Shown here one piece after another: positions 23,101 to 32,330 of a DNA stretch of 64,000 bases. The notes beneath the pieces were generated by a model that saw nothing but the letters and a program-made list of their open reading frames with translations, did no database searches and was not told where the DNA came from. A program made the translations under genes and the position numbers. The stretch is from Cheiracanthium punctorium (taxonomy: Eukaryota; Arthropoda; Arachnida; Araneae; Cheiracanthiidae): contig JAWZYV010012350.1 in the NCBI GenBank assembly GCA_038373885.1, positions 1 to 64,000 of the forward strand, written 5' to 3'. Numbering within the stretch: position 1 is the first letter of the stretch; the number at the start of each line of letters is the position of its first letter.

Positions 23101-24096
23101 CGATATCGAAATATTTGGCTAGAAATCGCTAAACCTTACTATTATTGATATTTTATCTCTTTCAAACAAATAAATTTAGAGGAAGTGCGTCGAAAATATT
23201 TTTGATCTAATGAACGTGCAAGGAAGTCATGTGTTGGACACATCAGATTTTTTTAATGGAGAAATTCATTTTCTAACTCTTTACAGCATATATCACTCCT
23301 GAGTCGTTTGAAATAGCCCAAAACCTCTAAAAAACGCTTTGATGAATGTCGGCCCATAGAGCGCAACGTATTTCGAATCTTTTAGGCGGTTCTGTAGATA
23401 AACTGTCCAGTCGAATGGAACCGAAAGGGGAGGTGCACAACTAGATGTTACAACAATCCTAAATATAAGGTTTCAACATTCTACGCCTAATAGTTTTTGA
23501 GATAAGCGAGTTTAATGAATTTCGGCCCATTGAGCGTAATGTATTTCGAAAGATTTGGGCGGTCCTGTAGATAAACTATCCAGTCGAATGGAACCAATAG
23601 GGGAGGTGCACAACAAGATGTTACAACTATTCAAAATATGAAGTTTCGACATTCTACGCCTAATAGTTTTTGAGTTAGGCGAGTTTAATGAATTTCGGCC
23701 CATAGAGCGTAATGTATTTCGAATCTTTTGGGCAGTCCTGTACATAAACTATCCATTCGATTGCCACCAAAAGGGGAGGTGCACAACTAGATCATAGAAC
23801 AATCCTAAATATCAAATCTCAACATTCTACGACCAATAGTTTTTGAGATATGCGAGTTACATACATACGTACGTACGTACAGACGGCATGGAAAAACTGA
23901 CCACAATAGACTCGCCGCTGGTCAAAATGAGTTGCAGACGCGTTAATATGATCGTGCATGCTAGCCTACGATGAGATGCATCGAAAAAATTCTTAAAATT
24001 AAATTTAGAGGTAGTCAAAATCGGTTTTTTTGTCGAAATTTGGCCCCCAAAATTTTTCGGGATCACATTACTTCCTTATACTACGTACAAGGAAGT
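20156..24096 (-). mobile_element. Helentron-like repeat, copy D, split by copy E
   Basis: Same orientation as copy B. The two halves are 20156-21279 and 23248-24096. The break falls in the T-run of the GACACTTTTTTTAATGG sequence that is uninterrupted in copies B (about 13073-13089), C and E. Together the halves give an almost full-length element of about 1.97 kb, with the CGTA microsatellite at 23865-23880 and the terminal hairpin at 24068-24096. Confidence 0.75.
21280..23247 (+). mobile_element. Helentron-like repeat, copy E, inserted in copy D in reverse
   Basis: A complete copy of about 1,968 bp in the same orientation as copy C. It begins ACTTCCTTGTACGTAGTAT and ends TTGGACACATCAGA. It has five T before it and seven T after it, where the unoccupied site in sister copies has seven T in all. 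Its ~173-bp units start near 21588, 21761 and 21934. It contains the CGTA microsatellite, the AAGCTTGGCGACTTTTGG palindrome and the TTGGCGA block (22570-22780). Confidence 0.8.
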
Positions 24097-24859
24097 AATA
24101 TATACAAAACCCAAAAGTAAACTTAAAGAAAAACATCTCATTCACAGGTTTGATTTTTAATTTCCTTTTCGGCGTCCCCTTCTCGTTCAGCGCCCAGGGC
24201 ATTTATCCCGGCTCCGCCATCCTATCAGCATCCCAGTGTTCATCACTCCGGTTGATCCGACCGTGCTCGAGCCGAATTTTGCCCTGAATCGTAGGTAACT
24301 TACCAGTCACATTACGATGCCCTGATTACAGCAGGAGCAAGAGGGGCATATGCACCAGGACCCCGATTTTGGGGTGCCCTAAATTATTACAGTATGTGAA
24401 TTTAGTTTAAGTTCAATGTAGTTCAATGTAGTAAATGCCTAATCTTTTTAATTTATGAATTAACAAGTGACAAATAACCAAAAAAATTTTTTTTCTTAAT
24501 TCTACCTCTCCATAGAAAAAATATCACAGCAAATTAATGATTTCTGCAAAAGGAAGTGGTAACTAGGATGGCTGTTAGATTTTAAGTAATTACGCGGTAT
24601 GTTTTCGGACCCACTGAAGTTTTTTTTTTTGTGGCTACCCAGCGAGAATGAGCCACCAATAAATAGGAATTTGCCGAATATGATTATTAATATGGAAAAG
24701 TCAGACTTTTAGTTGTATTTTTTAAGTTTTCATTTTTAACAAAGCTTATTTCATAATATTTTACGAAGTTTTTGTGCTACCTTACTTCCTCCGCCAACGG
24801 TAACGTTAGCCGCTAAACTGATTTTCGACCATATTGCGCATGCTCACGTTTACCGGAGG
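24097..24859. other. Spacer without recognised gene
   Basis: Mixed sequence with a possible fragment of the GGGGCCC type of MITE near 24330-24380 (GACCCCGATTTTGGGGTGCC). It ends in ACCGGAGG, the left target duplication of the next hAT copy. Confidence 0.4.
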
Positions 24860-25881
24860 CAGTGGCGGCTCCTGGGATACAGCAAGTACAGCCGGGCTGC
24901 ACTTGAAATTATCAGCACATACTTTAAAATAATTTATTCTACTAATTTTCCTAAATTCAGATTAGAATTGTGGAATTCCTACGGTAAATTAAAAAAAATC
25001 TCCGAAAAAAACCAAACAAAAAAAAAGTATTGTGGCCGGATCGCTCATTCAGAAAAAAAAAGCACTTTAATCTTCCCGCAATTCAATTGGGAAAATCTTT
25101 GGTTCAGCCCAGAGCGCTGAAAAGAAAATTGGCAGCACCGTTGCCATGACAACGACTACGTAAGCAGCCTCTCCGGCATAGGGAGTTCGCAGCTGATACA
25201 GCCGAAGTAAGATTTTTTAACGGCGGCTGAACTTGAGAACTCGACTGAGAAGTGAGGGAGGGGATAAGGAGAATATATGTTTGGAAAACTCTCCACTTTA
25301 TATTGCTGAATTTATCAAGAAGGTAAGCCTGAATAGACGCTTATGAATGGACAATTACCCATCAAAGCAGTATTGTTTTTAAGTAAGCAAGAACTGGCAT
25401 TTAGAGGACATGGCGAGCGAAAAAATTCTTTAAACATAGGAAATTTTAAAGAGCTTTTAAAATTATTGATATCTGAATTAAAACAACGCCTTTTTATGAG
25501 GGCATCACTGACCGATTCGCAAGTTTAAAAGAAGTAGGATTGATTTGACTTATAAAAATAAGTACGTTTTCTTTTTTTTTTTTCTTTTCTTCTCAAGTTA
25601 TCGTTACAAAAGAAAATTCTAAGGAAACTTCGAATCAGACACGGATTAATGCAATTTTGAGGATAAGAGCGGCTGGTTGAAATTTATGTCCATTTTATGG
25701 AAGTAAAATAGGATCTCTTACATTTTTTATGTAATTTCTATTTTTTTTTTCCTCGGTGAGGGCTTAATCAGCCAGCTTTCGAATTCAATAACAAAGATTT
25801 TCCAATCCTGTCCGGAGGAAAGGGGGGGGAGGCTCATATGCTTCCGGCTGCACTAACAGTTTTGACCACGGGCCGCCACTG
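24860..25881 (+). mobile_element. hAT-derived element with CAGTGGCGGCTC ends, copy 2
   Basis: Termini are CAGTGGCGGCTCCTGG and CCACGGGCCGCCACTG. Flanks ACCGGAGG (24852-24859) and ACCTGAGG (25882-25889) agree at 7 of 8 bases. The body is nearly the same as copy 1 and includes an identical 61-codon hAT relic at 25343-25528. It differs from copy 1 by a few small indels and by a ~50-bp stretch near 24920 that copy 1 lacks. Confidence 0.88.
25343..25528 (+). pseudogene. hAT (DUF4371-type) transposase relic, second identical copy
   Basis: Same nucleotide sequence as the relic at 11314-11499, including the AFRGHGERKNSL and GNFKELLKLL parts. The third carrier (28678-31375) has a diverged version near 30860-31040, with a start-proximal deletion and substitutions. 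The relic is conserved by recent copying, not by visible selection. Confidence 0.68.
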
Positions 25882-25893
25882 ACCTGAGGTTAG

Positions 25894-27278
25894 CCCCAGA
25901 CAGCACATAAGCTTAAATCAAGCTTGACATTTGGCTTGGCAATGCAAGCTTGGCTTAAGCTGGATTTTAGCTTGCAAAGTGCGCAGTGATGGCGCCATCT
26001 GTGAAAGAGAATGGACATTAATTGTCTAGCGTCCTCAAATTTGCTGAAAGTTCGTAAAGATGTGTTTTATTTTATTACCACTGCTATATTACCGGTAGGG
26101 CAAACGGGGCAACTGCCCAGGGCCTACAGATTTTAGGGCCCAAAAATCTTACATCTTACACTTTTGTAATTTTGAAATAAAATTACAAAGGATAAAAAAA
26201 AATTCAGAAGTTAAATAATTTTTTTAGTTATAAAGTATGAACAATGAAAATAATTCAAATTTACATTTGTATAAATTAATTTAAACTTATTTTTAATTCT
26301 TCGAAATGCTCTATATCGATATAGCATACCAATATGTAGGAAAATAACCACATTTGTAAAGAGAATTTTTAGCGTTAAAAAATAGCAAAATTTTTCAATT
26401 ATTTGTTATTTTAAGAAATATTTACAAAAATGACTAAAGTGTTTGTATTCCATACATGTTAGCAACTGTGATATAGCATTTCGAAGTAACGTTTAACTAT
26501 CTGTTTCTTTGATTTCAGATTACTTAACACAAAATTTGTGTTAAGTACTTACCTGTGGGTTTACTTACTTTGCACAAAATTTGTGTTAAGTTAGTAAACC
26601 CATTCTATATTTCCAAATATGGAAATTCTTCAAAATAAAATACAATTATACTACGAAATTGATTTCAAAATCAGTCGTTAGTCTCGATTTTGGCCAGCAG
26701 TATTGCTCAACGATGAGTGTTGCGATATTGAAAGTTTTAAAACGTGTCCTGCTTTTAAGTTTATATTATGCTTATTTCCCTATTAGTAGAGTCTATAAAT
26801 CACACATAATATTATTTAAATTTTGATTCATTCCATGGAAAAAGAAAAGAAACTTATCAGCATCGCCCATGCTTATCGATCTGACGTGACAACAGTCACT
26901 TCAAACTTTAGTCATATCTGCCCGAGGCAATAACGGCCGAGCGGTTAGCACGCGTTTCTCCCCGCCCAAAGTTCCCGGGATTGAACCCAGCCGTCGACGT
27001 TTGATGGAACAAATTAAAATAGCTTAAAATTTCAGCATAGAGGGGGAAATGCGCGGAAAAATAAATTATGTGGGGCGCGGGCGCCTCGTGTATTTAGAAC
27101 ATTTTTTTTTGGGGGGGGGGGAAATTTTTTAAGCTTGAAATGTCAAGCTTAATGCAAGCTGGGCAAGTGTAAACTAGAACACTTGATTCAAGCTTGCATA
27201 AAGCTTACACGCTTGAAATTTTCAAGCTTATTGACTTGATAAATCAAGCTTGCTGCAAGTTTGCTGTGCTGTCTGGGG
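25894..27278. mobile_element. Element with CCCCAGACAGCACA inverted ends
   Basis: Left CCCCAGACAGCACATAAGC and right TTTGCTGTGCTGTCTGGGG are inverted terminal repeats. Both are followed inward by many AAGCTTGA/TCAAGCTT motifs (25910-25975 and 27128-27252), giving AAGCTT-rich subterminal arrays. The superfamily is unknown because no clear target duplication is visible. The interior contains the palindrome TTAACACAAAATTTGTGTTA (26524-26543, repeated at about 26573-26590) and a tRNA-like patch (26928-27000). No transposase coding is seen. Confidence 0.7.
26928..27000 (+). repeat. tRNA-like (SINE head) patch
   Basis: Reads GGCCGAGCGGTTAGCACGCG, a good match to the D-arm/A-box of tRNA-Ser/Leu-type genes. 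It is followed by CCCGGGATTGAACCC, which is the T-arm B-box in reverse complement. With both boxes facing opposite ways it is not a functional tRNA gene. A rearranged tRNA-derived SINE head is the likeliest source. Confidence 0.4.
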
Positions 27279-27782
27279 CGTAGTATGCTGTTACTCCAAG
27301 ATTAGCGTATTCTGATTACAGTAAATGTTATTCGCAAACAAGGTGGCTACAGGCGAGTGTGATTTTACATTCTTAATATAATGTGAATAAATATAGCCGA
27401 TAAAGGAACGATATTTACTATAAAAGTTAACTTGTTGGTGCTGCAAGAATTTTTAGCCCGAAATCTTGACGAAAATAATATTGGATGCCTTTATTTATTG
27501 AATTTCATATACCGTTATCAAGTTCTGCATTAAATCAATTATATTTTTGTTTAATCTTAGTATCGCCATCTGGTGACCGGGAAATAATTTTTTTTTTTGC
27601 TATTTTTTCCCCTTGAATTATCATCCCCCGTATTTGCATTGTATTGCTTTTAGAAAATATCGTGTAAAATTTTAAACAAAATGAATTTATAGAATAATTA
27701 AATCCTTAGAAAGTAGTTATAAACAAATTAAAGCATATCTTTTAATTTTAATCAAATTAATAATTAAAATTAAAAATTTAGA

Positions 27783-27951
27783 TTCTTACGTATTATGCCG
27801 GTGCTCACTCCCGCCAAACTATTTTTTCGTCAAATGTTCTGGCAAACTGTTGCCAATCGTATTCCAAACAATCAATAATTTCATGTATCCGGCGTTTATC
27901 TTGGCGAAAAATCGCTGGTCTTGGCGTACCGGCGGGATAATACGTAAGAAC
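27783..27951. mobile_element. MITE with CTTACGTATTATGCCGG ends
   Basis: Inverted ends CTTACGTATTATGCCGG and CCGGCGGGATAATACGTAAG. The interior has TTGCCAA/TTGGCG motifs. A related copy with ends CTTAAGTATTATCCCGGC is at 50436-51203, where it hosts a LINE. The target duplication is unclear (TA in the other copy). Confidence 0.7.
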
Positions 27952-29128
27952 CCAATAAAAAAAAAAAAATTTTTTTGTTTTTTTATGTTTTTGTATAGCT
28001 TTAGGAAAATACGGGTAAATTTTTAACGAAATTATTTTCTAAAATAATTAAAGTTCTCATAAACTAATTATTTTTTATTTCAAATGCAGTAAGAAACATC
28101 AGACACAAATCCTTGGGCATACATACAGTAGATAAAAACTTAAAATAACTATAGACAAATTAAAAAGCTAGGTTTTTGTAATTATTTTATTAAAAATCCA
28201 GGTTTGCAAACAAACCTCGATTTTTAGTAAAATAATTATAGACGAATTAAAAATTCAGGTTTGTTTGCAAGTAGTGTTCGCAGTGGGTTTAATTTATTTA
28301 TAAATATTTTATGATGTTCTAATTATTTAGTAGGTATCTTTTCGAGGAATTGATAATTCGTATAAAATAACATGATCAAATTCATCGAACTCATACCTCC
28401 TAATTCCGCGATTTCAAACAAATCCGCAATGTTAGTGGTTTTACCTGCATTCGAAATAAAAAATAATTAGTTTATGGGGATTTTAATTATTTTAAAACTA
28501 ATTTCGTTAAAAATTTAACCGTATTTTCCTAAAGCTATCCATACATAAAAAATCAAAAGGAAAAAAATGCAAGTAAAAATAAAAATAAACAAATAATAAT
28601 AATAAATCTGTATCTTAATTATTAATTTGCTTAAAATAAAAAATTATGTTTTAATTTGTTAACTATTTTCTGAGGATCAGTGGCGGCTCGTGGGATACAG
28701 CAAGTACTGCCGGCTGCACTTGAAATTATCAACACATACTTTAAAATAATTTATTCTATAAATTTTCTTAAATTCAGATTAGAATTAGGGAATTCTTATG
28801 GTAAATTAAAAAAAAAAACTCAAAAAAAAAACTTATTGTAGTAACGGCCGGATCGCTCATTCAGAAAAAAAACCCTTTATCTTCCTGCAATTCAACTGCG
28901 AAAGTCGTTGGTACAGCCCTCAGCTCTGATTAAGGAATTGGCAGCACCGTTGCCATAGTAACGACTACGTAAGCACTTTCCCCGACTTAGGATAGCATAG
29001 GGTGTTTTAGCTAAGACTCAGCTGAAAAAAGGTTTTCTGATTTTTGCAGCACTAGTGAATTCGACGAACTGATCGGCTCGAACGAGAAGTGAGAGAGAGA
29101 ATAAAGACACAGAATATATGTTCTAGCC

Positions 29129-29397
29129 CAGCGTTTCTCAACCTGAGGGGGGCGCCCCCCGCAGAACGTTTGCAAGGGGGAGGCGAGAAAAACTATAGAG
29201 CAAGTAGTGATGCATGTTTTTAAAAAATCATCGTATTTATTCTCATTTTTACTCAAAAATATATCCATTTTCGCTTAAAATGTTCATTATTAAAGATTAA
29301 AAAACTCAATATATTCTGAAAAATGTGGGGGGGGAGCGCCACTGTAAGTTAGCCTTTGTTGGAGGGAGGGGCGACGTTAAAAGGTTGAGAACCGCTG
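29129..29397. mobile_element. hAT-Charlie-like MITE
   Basis: Ends CAGCGTTTCTCAACC and GGTTGAGAACCGCTG are 15-bp inverted repeats with one mismatch, the hAT-Charlie type of terminus (CAGNGGTTCTCAACC). An exact duplication TTCTAGCC lies at 29121-29128 and 29398-29405. The interior has G/C-rich blocks and no coding. Confidence 0.93.
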
Positions 29398-29569
29398 TTC
29401 TAGCCCATTCTAACGGAAACAATAGTTTTTTTTTTTGTCTGGGAAGGTTGAAAGTTTTTAGCTTTATTTGTTACTGTGTTCATGTGTTATTGGAATCTAT
29501 GATTTAACCGTTTTGAGAGATGGAGCCTCGTTATTATCCAGTTTGCGTCTTGCTTGAAACTCCGCTTAA

Positions 29570-30442
29570 AGGGATGGTGGACTTTAAAAAGTTTTTTTTT
29601 TAAATTTAATAAGATAGGATTATGAAATTTTGTATTTTAATATATTAAACTAAAAGCATTATAAACAACTGAAAAAAAATTTAAATGTTAGTAATTAATT
29701 AAAAATTAATTAATTTTTTAGTTTCGAAAAAATGCTCCACGCGTTTTATTTTTAACTTTTTTTTTGTAATTGTGTTTTACAATAGCATAAAAATATATTT
29801 TAAAAAAGTCTGTGTCTCGGTTTTTGATTCGACCGAGTAGTTAATTTTTTAGAAATATTTTCATGGATATATATCAAAATTTCCCGAAAGTTTTCAGCTT
29901 TCGTAAATAAAAGTGAAATTTCATAATCGAAATTTTGACCATATTTAAAAAGGATACACAGATTTATTGTAATATATGAGTAGAATGTTTGTAGTAAATT
30001 TTGTACAATTTCGACCAAAATTAAGTCGCATATGGAGCATTTTGAAGGCAAGAAAATCTCAAAAAACTTGATTTGGAGAAAATACAGTTTAACGTGTAAT
30101 TTTCCATTTACCTTTAATACCGTCTCTTCTGAATAATTTTATTTATGATTTTACCTTAACAAAACATATTTTTAAAATAATTTCATTCGAATATTAGCTT
30201 ATTTTGTAAAACATTCAATAAAAATTGTGACGTGTTTATTGACGCGTTTGTTTGCATTTTTATGGACATTTAACTGTCCCTTTTAATTTTTTCAAACCCT
30301 AATATCTTTTTAAAAAATTGCCGTAGACATACGCGGTTTTTTCTCCATGGTTCAGCTTTAACTGTAGAGTATTAGTATGTAAAAAAGAAAAAACACATTT
30401 TTTGGGGCCAATTTTGATGATTTGGGTGTCCACCATCCCCTT
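29570..30442. mobile_element. TTAA-targeting MITE with AGGGATGGTGGAC ends
   Basis: Inverted ends AGGGATGGTGGAC and GTCCACCATCCCC with TTAA on both sides (29566-29569, 30443-30446). Removing it joins ACTCCGC-TTAA-CGCATGG. The AT-rich interior has short open frames without recognisable domains. Superfamily is piggyBac- or Kolobok-like by target only. Confidence 0.8.
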
Positions 30443-31542
30443 AACGCATGGAAAGAAGATGATAAACGACAACCACTAAAAGAAAATAGACTGACACCAA
30501 AATTGTCTATTCATAAGAAAAAGGCAGGTTCGTCTCAGCATGGTCGTAGCTTGCATTCATCATGATATGCACTATTCTCGTGGCTATGGGGCAGTTTTTA
30601 TTTACAAAAAAATGTTTTGTTGGTCGTGTTTAATCGTTGAGATTAAAAAAAAAGAGCGTTTGGAATGGTACTGGATAGGATGGATTAACCATCATCACAC
30701 GAGCATGTAAAACACATGAAAGCTCAATCGAGGATTTAAAAAATTCTTTAAAACTTAAGGAGTTGATAAGAAGTGAGAGCTAAATTGCTGACGCATTAAA
30801 GGAAAACTCTCGACTTTGTATTGCTGAATTTATCAAGAAGGTAAGCCTGAATAGACGCTTCATGCAATTGCCCATCAAAGCAGTATTGTTTTTAAGTAAG
30901 CAAGAACTGGCATTAAGAGGACATGGCGAGCGAGAAATTTCTTTAAACATGGGTAATTTTAAAAAGCTTTTAAAATTAACGATATCTGAATTAAAACAAC
31001 GCCTTTTTATGAGGACATCACTGACTGATTCGCAAGTTTAAAAGAAAGGAGGATTGATTTGACTTATAAAAAATAACTAAGTTTTCTTCTCTTCTCAAGT
31101 TATTACAAAAGAAAATTTTCAGGAAACTTCGAATCAGACACGGGTTAATGCAATTTTGAGGATAGGAGCGGCTGGATGAAATTTATGTCCATTTTATGGA
31201 AGTAAAATAGGATCTCTTACATTTTTTATGTAATTTTTTTTTTAATCCTGGGTGAGGGCTTAATCCGCCAGCTTCCGAATTTAGTAACAAAGATTTTCCA
31301 TTCCTGTCCGGAGGAAGGGCTGGGGGGTCATATGTTTCCGGCTGCACTAACATTTTTGACCACGGGCCGCCACTTCTGAGGATTTCATTAATTATATAAA
31401 TTCATCTTGTTTAAAATTTATACGATATTTCCTAAAAGCAATGCAAATACGGGAAAAAATTCAAGAGAAAAAAAAGGTTAAGATTTTTTATTTTCCTGCC
31501 ACCAGATGGCAATACTAAGAGAAAATAAGAATATAATCTGAG

Positions 31543-32330
31543 GGACGCTTACGGGAGCAATGGAGACGAACGTTGTGCAAAGTCTCCTTCGGAAGTAGTT
31601 CAGATGCCGTAAACTTTATACGTGCTCATGCGCTGTACTGTTCAATGGCTATAAACGTTAGCGTTACCGGGAGTAAAACTGCTGCGCAAAAGATGTTTCA
31701 TATGTTTATAATGTTCATAAACATTCTCATTTATCTATAGCATATATTAGTATATTTCAAGTTGGATAAATTAAATCATGACATGTTGAAGATTTATATG
31801 CGAACACAGAAAAAATACATGAAGAAGTTCTCAGAGTCAGACACAGTAACAACATGAAGAGGGCCCCCGTTCAGACTTCAGTCACATGTCATTTGTCATA
31901 ATCGCGCCCTGCATGTATACAGTAAATACACAGTTGTTCTCTTTTTCAACAATCGTAACAGCTTGTGAGCTGTTTTTTGTAATGTTTTCACTTAGAGAAC
32001 AATTCATACTGTCATGTTCAATTTCAGAGATTGTTTATTTTAATGTAAATCCTTATTTTTCTGTTTAACTGCCCATTTTTGTTTTCTAACCATACCCCTA
32101 GTCCAAGTAAAGATGACGGATAAGAGGAGTTTCACTGTATTAGAAACATCAATTTTAATTATCCTTAATCCCTTAAAAAAAGTATGGCCGCAGGAAAATG
32201 AAAGTTAAAGGTTTGCTTAACCAATTTAATCCATTATAGTTACCTGACAGCAGGTCTGTACCCGGAGAAAAAATTCGGGAAGGGTCCACTGGGTCCAATC
32301 GGGGCCTTCGCAATTAGTAACGGGCATACG
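31543..32330. other. Spacer with MITE fragments
   Basis: Contains a fragment like the CAGAGCC-type MITE end (GGGCCCCCG to CGCCCTGCATGTA, 31860-31917) and a piece resembling the CAGGGACGTACCCAG family (CAGGTCTGTACCCGG, 32250-32264). No gene is seen. Its last 8 bases (GGCATACG) are the target duplication of the next hAT element. Confidence 0.45.

Larger units (their letters stand above)
28678..31375 (+). mobile_element. hAT-derived element with CAGTGGCGGCTC ends, copy 3 (longer)
   Basis: Starts CAGTGGCGGCTCGTGG and ends GGGCCGCCACT plus a variant last base. An exact 8-bp duplication CTGAGGAT lies at 28670-28677 and 31376-31383. It matches copies 1 and 2 at both ends but has ~1.7 kb extra in the middle. 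Part of this is two nested MITEs (29129-29397 and 29570-30442). The rest (29406-29569, 30447-30790) is additional element sequence that the shorter copies have lost. A diverged form of the 61-codon relic is at about 30860-31040. Confidence 0.88.
27538..31542. mobile_element. Large foldback element carrying nested insertions
   Basis: The outer arms start CTTAGTATCGCCATCTGG (27561) and end CCAGATGGCAATACTAAG (31500-31517), and pairing extends a further ~20 bp outward. Pairing continues inward: 27640-27780 pairs with 28570-28677 plus 31376-31470, and 27975-28088 pairs with 28447-28560 (TAGCTTTAGGAAAATACGG against CCGTATTTTCCTAAAGCTA). A hairpin lies at 28183-28240. The pairing is interrupted by the MITE 27783-27951 in the left arm and by a hAT copy (28678-31375) in the right arm. 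There is no coding of its own. Confidence 0.7.

Noticed and set aside
11969..24096. CRISPR-like array (regular repeats)
   Set aside because: The ~173-bp units are adjacent without spacers and diverge gradually; the genome is eukaryotic.
26928..27000. Functional tRNA gene
   Set aside because: The T-arm is inverted relative to the D-arm, and no acceptor stem can be formed.
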